Positions 16,810 through 25,201 of a stretch of 64,000 bases of DNA are shown one piece after another. The DNA lies in the NCBI RefSeq assembly GCF_003387075.1, contig NZ_QUMQ01000001.1:4774001-4838000 (forward strand). Direction: 5' to 3'. A program made the position numbers and the translations under genes. The stretch comes from Asanoa ferruginea. GTDB lineage: Bacteria > Actinomycetota > Actinomycetes > Mycobacteriales > Micromonosporaceae. How positions within the stretch are numbered: the first letter of the stretch is position 1; each line of letters begins with the position of its first letter. Below the pieces are notes generated by a model. It worked only from the letters and a program-made list of their open reading frames with translations, made no database searches and had not been told where the DNA came from.

Positions 16810-17929
16810 GAATCCGCGTGCGGAAGCAGATCCGGCCAGACGAAAGCGACATAGCGTCCGCGCCGCGGCCGAAGCCGCCGAGCAGCGGCGGCAGCCTGCC
16901 GGCGAGGCGTGGTGGCGGCGGGCTGCACCCGCCAAAGCCGGCCAGCGAGGGTGATCCGGCGCGGCGTGGGTCGGGCGCGGTGGGGCGCACGGCACGGCGT
17001 GGTGGCGGTGGCCCGGTCGTGTCGGGCGGCGTGGTGGCTGCGGTCGCAGGGCGCGGCGTGGTGGTGGCGGCCGGGTTGTGTCGGGCGGGGGCGCGGCGTG
17101 GGGGCGGCGGCCCCGTTGTGTCGGGCGGCATGGTCGCGGCGGCCCGGTTGTGTCGGGCGGCGGTCGCAGGGTGCGGCGTGGTGGCGGCGGCGGCGCGGTG
17201 AGGGCGGGGCGTGGTGGCGGCGTGCGGCGGCGGTCGCAAGGGTGCGGCGTGGTGGCGGCGGCGCGGTGAGGGCGGGGCGTGCTGGCGGTGCGGCGGCGGC
17301 GGTCGCAAGGGTGCGGCGTGGTGGCGGCGGCGCGGTGAGGGCGGGGCGTGCTGGCGGTGCGGCGGCGGCGGTCGCAAGGGTGCGGCGTGGTGGCGGCGGC
17401 GCGGTGAGGGCGCGGCGTGGTGGCGGCGTGCGGCGGCGGTCGCAGGGTCCGGCCTGGTGGCTGCGGCCGGGTTGTGTCGGGCTGCGTGTGGGTTCGGTCG
17501 TAGAGCGTGGCGGTGGCCCGTTTGTGTCGGGCGGCGGGTGGTGAGGGTCGCAGGCCGTGGCGTGGTGGCGGCGGCTCCGCGTTGTGTCTGGCGGAGGTCG
17601 CAGGGGCGCGGCGTCGTGGCGGCGGCGCGAGGCCGCGGCGTGGTGGCGGTGGCGGTGGCTGGCGGTGCGGTCGCGGCGGTCGCAGGGCGCGCCGCAGAGG
17701 CGCCGGCCCGATCGAAGCCCGCACCCGACGGCCAGCGATCCGAGGCAAAGACTCCGTGAGCCCAGCCCACCCCCCACACCGGAGGGTGGCGGCGGCCAAG
17801 GATCCAGAGAAGCCCGACCCACCCCACCCCCCGGGGGAGAGGGGCAGCGGGCAAGAAGCCCGTGAAGAGCTAAGGCCCACCCCACCCCCAGGGGGCGGGG
17901 GAGGGGGAACGGGGTGGGCGGTCGAAAAC
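16810..17929. repeat. 1.1-kb noncoding GC-rich minisatellite region with 69-bp tandem repeat
   Basis: The whole stretch is low-complexity (ggcgcggcgtggtggcggcg, gtgtcgggcggc). Its best-ordered part has four copies of a 69-bp unit starting at ggtcgcaag at 17232, 17301 and 17370 and a diverged ggtcgcagg at 17439. Long open frames cross it on both strands only because stop codons are absent; they contain nothing but Arg/Gly/Ala or Pro/Thr/His repeats and have no start signals. From 17760 to 17929 the sequence turns into C-rich/G-rich palindromic blocks (cccaccccccgggggagagg). I support no gene here. Confidence 0.8.
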
Positions 17930-18556
17930 CTAAGCGGCGACGGACCAGGTGGCCCGGAAGGCGGCAGCCTCCCCGGCGAGCCACTGCTCGACCTGCTCAG
18001 GCTTCACCGACGGGTCAGGCCGGTGGACGACGCCGCGGCGGAGGTCGACTAGCACTGGGTCGGCGTGGGGGAGGACCTGGTCCATGTGGCGGGACATCAG
18101 GTGGAGGGTGGCCAGCACGGTTTCGCGGCTGGGTGGCTGCTCGTCTAGGTGGAGGCGGACGGCCTCCGCCCGGCCGTCGGGGTAGCGCAGGCCGAAGTGC
18201 GGGTTGATCTTCACGGGTAGGTCGCCCAGCATCGCTATCGCGTCGCGGGTCTGGGCCAGCTCTGCGTCTTTGTCCAGCGTGCCCAGGTAGGTCAGGGCGC
18301 CCGGCAGCAGCGCCTCGTAGAGCGGCTTCCACCGCGGCTTGACCTCGTTGACCACCGCGTGGAGGTGGCGGCCGGCGCCGTGGAAGGCGATGTCGCTTTT
18401 GAGGGCCTTGACGAGCTGGGCGTGTGGGTTGAAGCCGGACCGGCTCTCACGCTGCTTGCGGAGGCCGCCGACGAAGGTGGCCTTCGCGGGGCCGGTGCGG
18501 TCGACGTAGCGGGCGAACGCGAGAAGAGTGGCGTAAGGGACGGCGGGTGCGGTCAC
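17930..18556 (-). CDS. Protein of unknown function, 208 aa
   Basis: 208 residues from GTG 18556. It is soluble and mostly helical, with an early basic segment FVGGLRKQRESRSGFNPHAQ, a middle part VVNEVKPRWKPLYEALLPGALTYLG and the Arg/His-containing LHLMSRHMDQVLPHADPVLVDL. Length, composition and codon use match real genes nearby, and its 3' end enters the minisatellite block. I do not recognise the family. It lies 58 bp downstream of the helicase gene on the same strand and could be co-transcribed with it. Confidence 0.7.
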   Translation of the reverse strand: MTAPAVPYATLLAFARYVDRTGPAKATFVGGLRKQRESRSGFNPHAQLVKALKSDIAFHGAGRHLHAVVNEVKPRWKPLYEALLPGALTYLGTLDKDAELAQTRDAIAMLGDLPVKINPHFGLRYPDGRAEAVRLHLDEQPPSRETVLATLHLMSRHMDQVLPHADPVLVDLRRGVVHRPDPSVKPEQVEQWLAGEAAAFRATWSVAA

Positions 18557-18614
18557 ATGGCCCTCCAGCTAGCCAAGATCTCCGCTGGTCAGCGGCGATT
18601 TTCGTACACCCATT

Positions 18615-21128
18615 CTAATCGAAACTCGCCGCTGTGCCCACCCTGGTTACGGTCACCGAGGCCACCCCGGCGCTGTCGGAGGCCGCTAGATCAACAGTGG
18701 CCTCGATGGCCCAGTCATGATCTTCTTCGGGGTCGTCGAAGATCTGCCGGACCTCCCAGCGGTCGGCCTTCTCCTCGATCAACAGCAGGGCCGGGCCGCG
18801 GGCGTCGGGGCCGACGCCGATGTCGGCGTACTCGTCGTAGTAGGGCTCCATGGCCGCGGCCCACTCCGAAGCCGTGAAACCGTCGGCGCCGTCCAGCTCG
18901 CCCAACGACTCCCAGTCGCGCAGCGCCGCGAGTTCCACCCGGCGGAAGAGCGCGTTGCGGACCAGCACCCGGAACGCCCGCTTGTTGCGGGTCACCGCGG
19001 GCGGTGGGCGCTCGATGTCGGCCACTTCCTCGTCGACCGTCAGCGGGTCGCGCAGCCGCTCCCACTCGTCGAGCAGGCTGGAGTCGACCTGGCGAACCAA
19101 TTCACCGAGCCACTCGATCAGGTCCCACAGTTCCTCGGTGCGCGAATCCTCGGGCACGGTCCGGCGCAGCGCGTGGTAGGCGTCGGCCAGATAGCGCAGC
19201 ACCAGGCCTTCCGACCGGGACAGCCCGTAGAACGCCACGTATTCGCCGAAGGTCATGGCCCGCTCGTACATGTCGCGGACCACCGACTTGGGCGCCAGCT
19301 CATAATCGGACACCCAGGGGTGGCCGCGGGCATACATCGCGTAGGCGTCATCCAGCAGATCGGCGAGGGGCCGGGGATGGGTGACTTCCTCGAGGAGCTC
19401 CATCCGCTCCTCATATTCAATACCTTCGGACTTCATCGCTTGTACGGCCTCGCCGCGCGCCTTGAACCGCTGCGCCGACAGCACCTGGCGTGGGTCGTCC
19501 AGTGTGGACTCGATGACCGACAGCGCGTCGAGGAAATACTCCGGCGACTCGCGGTCGAGCAACTCGATCGCGGCCAGTGCGAACGGGGACAGCGGCTGGT
19601 TGAGCGCGAAGTCGGCCTGTAGGTCGACGGTGAGCCGCACCGTGCGGCCGGACGCGTCGGGCTCGATCCGTTCCACCACGCCGCCGGCGAGCAGCGCGCG
19701 GTAGATGGCGATCGCGCGCTTGATGTGCTTGCGCTGTGCGGCCGGCTCCTCGTGGTTGTCGGTCAGCAGGTGGCGCATCGCCTTGAACGGGTCGCCGGGC
19801 CGGCCGATCACGTTGAGCAGCATGGCGTGCGAGACGTGGAACGACGACTGCAACGGCTCGGGCTCGGCCTCGATCAGCCGCTCGTACGTCGCGCGGCCCC
19901 AGCCGACCGAGCCCTCCGGCGGCTTCTTCTTGACCACCTTGCGCCGCTTGCGCGGGTCGTCGCCGGCCTTCGCCAGCGCCCGCTCGTTGTCGATCACGTG
20001 CTCCGGCGCCTGCACCACCACCGTGCCGACGGTGTCGTAGCCGGCGCGACCGGCCCGGCCGGCGATCTGGTGGAACTCGCGGGCCTTGAGCAGCCGTACC
20101 CTCGTGCCGTCGTATTTGGACAGTCCGGTGAACAGGACCGTGCGGATCGGAACGTTGATGCCGACCCCGAGCGTGTCGGTGCCGCAGATCACCTTGAGCA
20201 GGCCGGCCTGCGCGAGCGTCTCGACCAGGCGGCGATAGCGCGGCAGCATGCCGGCGTGGTGCACGCCGATCCCGTGCCGCACCAGGCGTGACAGCGTGCG
20301 GCCGAAGCCGGCCGCGAAGCGGAAGTTGCCGATCGCCGCCGCGATCTGGTCCTTCTCGGCCCGGGTCGCGACGTTAACCGACATCAGCGCCTGGGCCCGC
20401 TCGAGCGCGGCGACCTGCGTGAAGTGCACGACGTACACCGGCGCCTGCCGGGTCTCCAGCAACTCGGTCAACGTCTCGTGCATCGGGGTGACCGCGTAGG
20501 TGAACATCAGCGGCACTGGACGGTCGACCGACTTGACCACCGCGGTCGGCCGACCGGTGCGCCGGGTCAGGTCCGTCTCGAACCGCGACACGTCGCCGAG
20601 GGTCGCCGACATCAGCAGGAACTGGGTGTGCGGCAGCTCGATCAGCGGCACCTGCCAGGCCCAGCCGCGGTCGGGCTCGGCATAGAAGTGGAACTCGTCC
20701 ATCACGACCTGGCCGACGTCGGCATAGGAGCCGTCGCGCAACGCGATGTTGGCCAGGATCTCGGCCGTGCAGCAGATGATCGGCGCGTCCTCGTTGACGG
20801 CCGCGTCGCCGGTCAGCATCCCGACGTTGTGCGCACCGAAGATCCGGCACAGGTCGAAGAACTTCTCCGAGACCAGCGCCTTGATCGGCGCGGAGTAGAA
20901 GGTGCGCCGCCCGTAGGCCAGGGCCGCGAAGTGCGCGCCGGTCGCCACCAGGCTCTTCCCGGAGCCGGTCGGGGTGTTGAGGATGACGTTGGCGTCGGAG
21001 ACGAGCTCGATCAGCGCCTCCTCCTGGTGCGGGTAGAGGGTGAGCCCCTGCTCGCTGGTCCAGGCGACGAACGCTTCGAACAGGGCGTCGGGCGTGACTT
21101 CCGCGGGAATCCGGTCGGCGAGGGTCAC
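18615..21128 (-). CDS. DEAD/DEAH-box RNA helicase, Ski2/HelY-like, DUF3516 C-terminus
   Basis: 837 residues of a superfamily 2 helicase: Walker A TPTGSGKS near residue 55, DEFH in VVMDEFHFYAEPDRGWAWQ, motif III LLMSATL and motif VI QIAGRAGRAGYD. The C-terminal half is the DUF3516 extension of the actinobacterial branch of Ski2-like helicases. It likely unwinds structured RNA during turnover or ribosome maturation. GTG at 21128 overlaps the stop of trmB (GTGA 21125-21128), linking it to tRNA modification. It is longer than a bare helicase core and complete. Confidence 0.93.
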   Translation of the reverse strand: MTLADRIPAEVTPDALFEAFVAWTSEQGLTLYPHQEEALIELVSDANVILNTPTGSGKSLVATGAHFAALAYGRRTFYSAPIKALVSEKFFDLCRIFGAHNVGMLTGDAAVNEDAPIICCTAEILANIALRDGSYADVGQVVMDEFHFYAEPDRGWAWQVPLIELPHTQFLLMSATLGDVSRFETDLTRRTGRPTAVVKSVDRPVPLMFTYAVTPMHETLTELLETRQAPVYVVHFTQVAALERAQALMSVNVATRAEKDQIAAAIGNFRFAAGFGRTLSRLVRHGIGVHHAGMLPRYRRLVETLAQAGLLKVICGTDTLGVGINVPIRTVLFTGLSKYDGTRVRLLKAREFHQIAGRAGRAGYDTVGTVVVQAPEHVIDNERALAKAGDDPRKRRKVVKKKPPEGSVGWGRATYERLIEAEPEPLQSSFHVSHAMLLNVIGRPGDPFKAMRHLLTDNHEEPAAQRKHIKRAIAIYRALLAGGVVERIEPDASGRTVRLTVDLQADFALNQPLSPFALAAIELLDRESPEYFLDALSVIESTLDDPRQVLSAQRFKARGEAVQAMKSEGIEYEERMELLEEVTHPRPLADLLDDAYAMYARGHPWVSDYELAPKSVVRDMYERAMTFGEYVAFYGLSRSEGLVLRYLADAYHALRRTVPEDSRTEELWDLIEWLGELVRQVDSSLLDEWERLRDPLTVDEEVADIERPPPAVTRNKRAFRVLVRNALFRRVELAALRDWESLGELDGADGFTASEWAAAMEPYYDEYADIGVGPDARGPALLLIEEKADRWEVRQIFDDPEEDHDWAIEATVDLAASDSAGVASVTVTRVGTAASFD

Positions 21129-21865
21129 GCGGCGCGCCGCTGGAAGACCAGGTCGAAGACGTCGCGCCCCTGCCGGGCGGCGCGCCGTTCGAAATGCGTC
21201 GTGACGCGGTGCGGCGGCCGCGGCGCGAAACCGTCGACGGTGTTCACCAGTTCGGGGTCGGCCGACAGGGTGGAGAGCATCGACGCAGCGTACGGGGCCC
21301 AGTCGGTCGCGCAGTGCAGCACGCCCGATCCGGGCACCAGCCGGGAGCGCAGCAGCGCGACATGGGCGGGCTGGATCAGCCGCCGCTTGTGGTGCTTGAG
21401 CTTGGGCCAGGGGTCGGGGAAGAACACGTGCACCGCCGCCAGCCGGTCGGGCGGGAGCATGTCGCGCACCAACTCGAGCGCGTCGCCGCGGACGATCCGC
21501 AGGTTGCGCAGCCCGCGGGCGTCGATGTGGCCGAGCAGGTTGGCGATGCCCGGGACGTGCACCTCGACGGCCAGGTAGTCGCGCTCGGGGTCGGCCGCCG
21601 CCATCGCCGCGGTCGCGTCGCCCATCCCGGAGCCGATCTCCACCACCAGCGGCGCGGACCGGCCGAAAACGGCGGTGGCGTCGAGCGGCTCGGTGGAAAC
21701 CGACATTCCGTAGGCCGGCCAGAGTCTTTCGAGCGCATCGTGATGCCGGTCACCCATCCGGCCGCCACGGTTGTGGAAGGTCCGGATGTGCTGACCGGAA
21801 GACGGGATGCCGCGCGAGCGGCAGGCCGTCTGAGGACCTGAGCCCTCAGGGGCGATAGCACTCAC
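21125..21865 (-). CDS. trmB: tRNA (guanine-N7-)-methyltransferase TrmB
   Basis: About 246 residues from GTG 21865. The N-terminal HIRTFHNRGGRMGDRHHDAL and LWPAYGM match the conserved TrmB entry (R-x-F-x-x-R-x-G-R then Y-G). The SAM-binding loop is VVEIGSGMGDATA, and the hallmark HVFFPDPWPKLKHHKRRL carries the catalytic/tRNA-binding Asp and Lys/Arg residues. The enzyme methylates G46 of tRNA at N7 using S-adenosylmethionine. An ATG 48 residues downstream would drop the conserved entry, so the longer start is preferred. It is coupled to the downstream helicase gene and divergent from the sortase pair. Confidence 0.9.
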   Translation of the reverse strand: MSAIAPEGSGPQTACRSRGIPSSGQHIRTFHNRGGRMGDRHHDALERLWPAYGMSVSTEPLDATAVFGRSAPLVVEIGSGMGDATAAMAAADPERDYLAVEVHVPGIANLLGHIDARGLRNLRIVRGDALELVRDMLPPDRLAAVHVFFPDPWPKLKHHKRRLIQPAHVALLRSRLVPGSGVLHCATDWAPYAASMLSTLSADPELVNTVDGFAPRPPHRVTTHFERRAARQGRDVFDLVFQRRAA

Positions 21866-21938
21866 TGAGCGATTTTGGCAGGTGTCGCCTCGGCGCTCCA
21901 AATGCGACAATCGACGCACGGGCGGCAGGGAGGTCACG

Positions 21939-22490
21939 ATGTCCGGTCGTCGGGCTTTAGCGGCAGTCGCGATCAGCGCGTGGATCGTCGTCTTAACCGG
22001 TGCGCCAGCACTAGCGGCGCCAACACCCACACCGACCCCAACGGCCGTTCCGGTGCCCGAGGGCCGGTTCGTCGAGGTCAACCCCAGCACGGTCGAGGCC
22101 GGCTTCATCGTCGGGCTGCGGGCGAGTTGCACCGCGGCCGACGACGACCCGCCGCAAGACACCGAGCCGGCCATCGTCGAGTCGACCGCGTTCGGCGAGA
22201 TCACCGTCAAGCCGCAGTTCGGCTACCTGACCGGCGCCGTCACCGTGCCGGCCGACACCAAGGCGCGGTCCTACCGGGTGGTCCTCGACTGCCCGGGACT
22301 CTTCAGCGGCACCGCCTCGACCACCCTCAACGTGGTCACCGGCAACCGGCCCAGCCGGGGCCCGGCGACCGGGTTCGGCAGCACGGCCGGCGACGACAAC
22401 AGCAGCCTGGTGCTCGGCGGCGGCATGCTCACGCTGGCGGCCGGCCTGGTGCTCGCGGTGCTCACGGTGCGCCGCCGGCGGACCGCCTGA
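21939..22490 (+). CDS. Secreted wall-anchored protein, likely substrate of adjacent sortase
   Basis: 183 residues from ATG 21939 (AGGGAGG box at 21927-21933). Signal peptide to about residue 27 (PALAA), then a PTPTPTPT linker and a beta-rich domain with Cys64 and Cys118. The C-terminus has a sorting-signal plan: GPATG at 141-145, a hydrophobic helix at about 158-176 and the basic tail RRRR. GPATG differs from the usual LPxTG by Gly for Leu. The gene lies 3 bp upstream of a class F sortase gene, the normal sortase/substrate arrangement. Confidence 0.75.
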   Translation: MSGRRALAAVAISAWIVVLTGAPALAAPTPTPTPTAVPVPEGRFVEVNPSTVEAGFIVGLRASCTAADDDPPQDTEPAIVESTAFGEITVKPQFGYLTGAVTVPADTKARSYRVVLDCPGLFSGTASTTLNVVTGNRPSRGPATGFGSTAGDDNSSLVLGGGMLTLAAGLVLAVLTVRRRRTA

Positions 22491-22493
22491 GCG

Positions 22494-23096
22494 ATGGCCA
22501 AGCGCAAGCTCGCCGGCCCGCTCGCCGCGGTGCTGATCGCCGTGGGTGGGATCGCGACGTTCGCCGGTGCGGTGGAGAAGGGCGCCTTCGGCCCCGACGA
22601 CGTCGCTCCGCCCGGGCAGTTTCCGGTGATGGACCCGAGCCGGCCGGTGGAGATCAAGATCCCGTCGCTCAAGGTCGACGCGAAGATCGACGACGTGGGC
22701 ATGGCCGACGACGGCTCGATCGCGGTGCCTCCGCTGGCGCGGCACAACCAGGCCGGTTGGTATGACAAGAGCCCTACACCCGGGCAATACGGGCCAGCCG
22801 TGCTGGTCGGCCACGCCGACACCCACACCGGCCCGTCGATCTTCCACGACCTGTCGAAGGTGAAACCGGGCGCCCGGGTCGAGGTCGTCCGGCGCGACGA
22901 CTCGGTGGCCATCTTCGAGGTCAACTCGGTGGAGAAGTTCAAGAAGGCCGACCAGCCGATCGAGCGGATCTACGCCGACTTCAGCCGCCCGGCGCTGCGC
23001 CTGATCACCTGCGGCGGCGAGTTCAAGGGCGGCAGCATCGGCTACGTCGACAACATCGTCGTCTTCGCTTCTCTCATAGAAGCGAAAGACGGCTAG
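22494..23096 (+). CDS. Class F sortase
   Basis: 200 residues: N-terminal membrane anchor (LAAVLIAVGGIATFAGAV), then the sortase barrel with catalytic His107 in VLVGHADTHTG and Cys173 in LRLITCGGEF. The TCGG motif is typical of class F, the actinobacterial class. The strand after the Cys reads GYVDNIVVFA and contains no Arg, where sortases normally place the third catalytic residue. It would attach the upstream secreted protein to the wall by transpeptidation. The stop overlaps the stop of the convergent exonuclease gene (ctag 23093-23096). Confidence 0.88.
   Translation: MAKRKLAGPLAAVLIAVGGIATFAGAVEKGAFGPDDVAPPGQFPVMDPSRPVEIKIPSLKVDAKIDDVGMADDGSIAVPPLARHNQAGWYDKSPTPGQYGPAVLVGHADTHTGPSIFHDLSKVKPGARVEVVRRDDSVAIFEVNSVEKFKKADQPIERIYADFSRPALRLITCGGEFKGGSIGYVDNIVVFASLIEAKDG
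23061..23090. terminator. Inverted repeat across the convergent sortase/xth ends
   Basis: GTCTTCGCTTCT pairs with AGAAGCGAAAGAC across a 5-nt loop, with one bulged base. It lies in the last codons of the sortase gene, immediately before the two overlapping stops. No T-run follows. A transcript-ending role for both convergent genes is plausible but unproved. Confidence 0.4.
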
Positions 23097-23863
23097 AAGT
23101 CGACGATGATCGGCGCGTGGTCGGACGGGCCCTTGCCCTTTCGGGCCTCCCGGTCGATCACGGCGGCGCCGACGCCTTCCGCGAGCTTCGGCGTGGCGTA
23201 CACCAGATCGATCCGCATGCCCTTGTTCTGGTGGAACATGCCGGCCCGGTAGTCCCAGTAGGTGAAGGGGAACGGTCCCTTCATCGGCGTGGGCACCACG
23301 TCACGCAGCCCCGTGTCGAGCAGTGCGGCCAGGGCCGCCCGCTCTGGCGGGGTCACGTGGGTGGAGTTGACGAAGACCGCCGGGTCCCAGACGTCGGCGT
23401 CGGTCGGCGCCACGTTGAAGTCGCCGCAGACCACCAGATCACCGTGCGCGGCCAGGTCGGCGGCCACCGCCGTGCGCAGCGCCGCCAGCCAGTTGAGCTT
23501 GTATTGATAGTGCGGATCTTCCGGCGTACGCCCATTTGGCACGTAAATCGACCAGACGCGCACGCCGCCGCAGGTCGCGGAGATCGCCCGGGTCTCCGGC
23601 TCCGGGAAGCCCGGCTCGCCGGCGAACCCGCGCACCACGTCGTCGGCGCCGACCTTGGAGAGGATCGCGACCCCGTTCCACCGGCCGTCGACGTGCGTCG
23701 CCGCGGTGTAACCCAGCTCACCGATCTGCTCGGTCGGGAACTGCTCGGTCGTCGACTTGACCTCCTGGAGGCAGACGACGTCGGGCTTCTTCTCCTCTAA
23801 CCAGGCCAGCAGCCGGGGCTCCCTGGCCTTGATCGAGTTGACGTTCCAGGTGGCGAGGCGCAT
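23093..23863 (-). CDS. xth: Exodeoxyribonuclease III (Xth/ExoA family)
   Basis: 256 residues with the AP-endonuclease/exonuclease-III fold: MRLATWNVNSIKAREPRLL at the start, Mg-binding Glu in CLQEVK near residue 34, GDFNVAPTD near 149 and the catalytic His in PSDHAPII near the end. It acts on AP sites and 3' ends in base-excision repair. ATG 23863 begins exactly at the conserved N-terminus. It follows the PAC2 gene by 5 bp, and its stop overlaps that of the convergent sortase gene. Confidence 0.95.
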   Translation of the reverse strand: MRLATWNVNSIKAREPRLLAWLEEKKPDVVCLQEVKSTTEQFPTEQIGELGYTAATHVDGRWNGVAILSKVGADDVVRGFAGEPGFPEPETRAISATCGGVRVWSIYVPNGRTPEDPHYQYKLNWLAALRTAVAADLAAHGDLVVCGDFNVAPTDADVWDPAVFVNSTHVTPPERAALAALLDTGLRDVVPTPMKGPFPFTYWDYRAGMFHQNKGMRIDLVYATPKLAEGVGAAVIDREARKGKGPSDHAPIIVDF

Positions 23864-23868
23864 ATACG

Positions 23869-24789
23869 TCAGTTTCCTGGGTTGTCGCCCGGGCGGGGCT
23901 GAGACGCGAGGAAGCGCTCCAGCTCGGCGCCGAGTTCGTCGGCGGTGGGCAGGGGGCCGGTCTGCGGCCCGAGCAGGTTGGTGCCGGCCCGGCCGCGGGT
24001 GAAGGCGTCGTATTGCTCCTCGAGCGCCCGGACCACCCCGGCCGCGTCGTTTGTCTCCTCCACCTGGCGGTCGATGTCGGTGCGGACCGCCTCGGCGGCC
24101 GTGCGCAGGCCCTCGGTGGGCAGCAGGAGGCCGGTGGTGCGGGAGACGGAGGAGAGCAGCACCTCGGCGGCCGCCGGGTATTCGGCCTGGGAGACGTAGT
24201 GCGGCACGTGTGCGGCGAAGCCGATCGCGTCTTTGCCGGCCTGGCCGAGCCGGAACTCGAGCAGGTGGCCCGCGCTGCCGGGCACCTGCACCCGCTGGAG
24301 CCAGGGCTCGTAGCCGCTGATCAGGTCGCGCCGGGTGGCGTGGGCGGTGACCCCGGCCGGGCGGGTGTGCGGAACGGCCATCGGGATCGAGTTGAGGCCG
24401 ATGGTCACGCTGACCCGGAACTGGTCGATCAGGCTCATCACGGCCCTGGTGAACCGTTCCCAATGCAGGTCGGGCTCGTGGCCACCCAACATGAGATAAG
24501 GAGTGCCGGCGTCGTCGCGGAGCAGGTGTAGCTCCAGCGTCGGATCCGCGTATTCCTCCCAATGGTCTTCCATGAACACCATTGGTGGGCGCCGGGACCG
24601 GTAATCCAATAGCTGGTCGATGTCGAAGGTGGCGACGACCTGGCTTTCGGTCGAGGCCAGGAGATGTTCGCGGGCGAGCCGGGTGGCGTTGCCGGCGTCG
24701 ACGAAGCCGGACAGCGTCTGGATCAGCACCGGCTGGCCCATGTCGGGCAGGTCGCCGGCTAGCTCGTAGAGCGCGTGCGGATCGAGCAC
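23869..24789 (-). CDS. PAC2 family protein (proteasome-assembly-chaperone-like)
   Basis: 306 residues of the actinobacterial PAC2 (PF09754) family: LAGDLPDMGQPVLIQTLSGF and VDAGNATRLAREHLL at the N-terminus, then MLGGHEPDLHWERFTRAVMSL and VTIGLNSIPMAVPHTRP, which are core PAC2 segments. The C-terminal tail carries Glu/Arg-rich helices. In actinobacteria these proteins may relate to proteasome or ATP-grasp-like assembly, but the role is unproved. GTG 24789 has a strong GGGAGG box. It is upstream of, and probably co-transcribed with, the exonuclease gene. Confidence 0.9.
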   Translation of the reverse strand: MLDPHALYELAGDLPDMGQPVLIQTLSGFVDAGNATRLAREHLLASTESQVVATFDIDQLLDYRSRRPPMVFMEDHWEEYADPTLELHLLRDDAGTPYLMLGGHEPDLHWERFTRAVMSLIDQFRVSVTIGLNSIPMAVPHTRPAGVTAHATRRDLISGYEPWLQRVQVPGSAGHLLEFRLGQAGKDAIGFAAHVPHYVSQAEYPAAAEVLLSSVSRTTGLLLPTEGLRTAAEAVRTDIDRQVEETNDAAGVVRALEEQYDAFTRGRAGTNLLGPQTGPLPTADELGAELERFLASQPRPGDNPGN

Positions 24790-25201
24790 CGCGGTCCTAC
24801 CTCCCTGAGTTGTGGTGGGTTCCCGGTATGGGCAACCACGTGTCCATCTTCCTGCATTCCACCGGCGCCTGACGTTAGGCCGGCCTTCCCTCCGCCAAGG
24901 GCGCAATTTCTATACGCAGAGTAGTCGTACGGGTACTCCAGTGGGGGTTTGGCGGCCCCGGAGACGGGGCAGAACGGCCGCACACAGCCGGTGATCGATC
25001 GTCACGCTACGTGCATTCAAAATCGGACTTAATTGCAGCACAGGCTAGGTATTTGGCCATTTCACGACTTGCCCCTTACGCGTGGCTATGTGCAGGCAGT
25101 GAGCGACCGATATCGACTGACCGATTAGGTATTTGGCTTTTGTGGCAACTGCCACTAAATAACAGTGGGTAATCGGCTTGGGGCCTGCCTAGCCTCGTCC
25201 A
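24790..25201 (+). promoter_or_regulatory. 412-bp intergenic region with dyad and direct repeats before the 25202 gene
   Basis: No gene fits here. The sequence is less G+C-rich than its surroundings. TAGGTATTTGGC occurs twice (25046-25057 and 25126-25137). Right after the second copy lies a perfect dyad GTGGCA-AC-TGCCAC (25142-25155) followed by TAAATA. TTGGCT at 25133 and the A/T-rich stretch would serve as -35 and -10, with the dyad in the spacer. A regulated promoter for the 25202 gene is the best reading. Confidence 0.5.

Noticed and set aside
17232-17507. Evenly spaced repeats that could be mistaken for a CRISPR array.
   Set aside because: The units are contiguous 69-bp tandem copies without unique spacers, and no cas gene is present.
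16728-17984. Long Pro/Thr/His- or Arg/Gly-rich open frames over the minisatellite.
   Set aside because: They are made of tandem repeats with no start signal and no domain, and all frames are open there.
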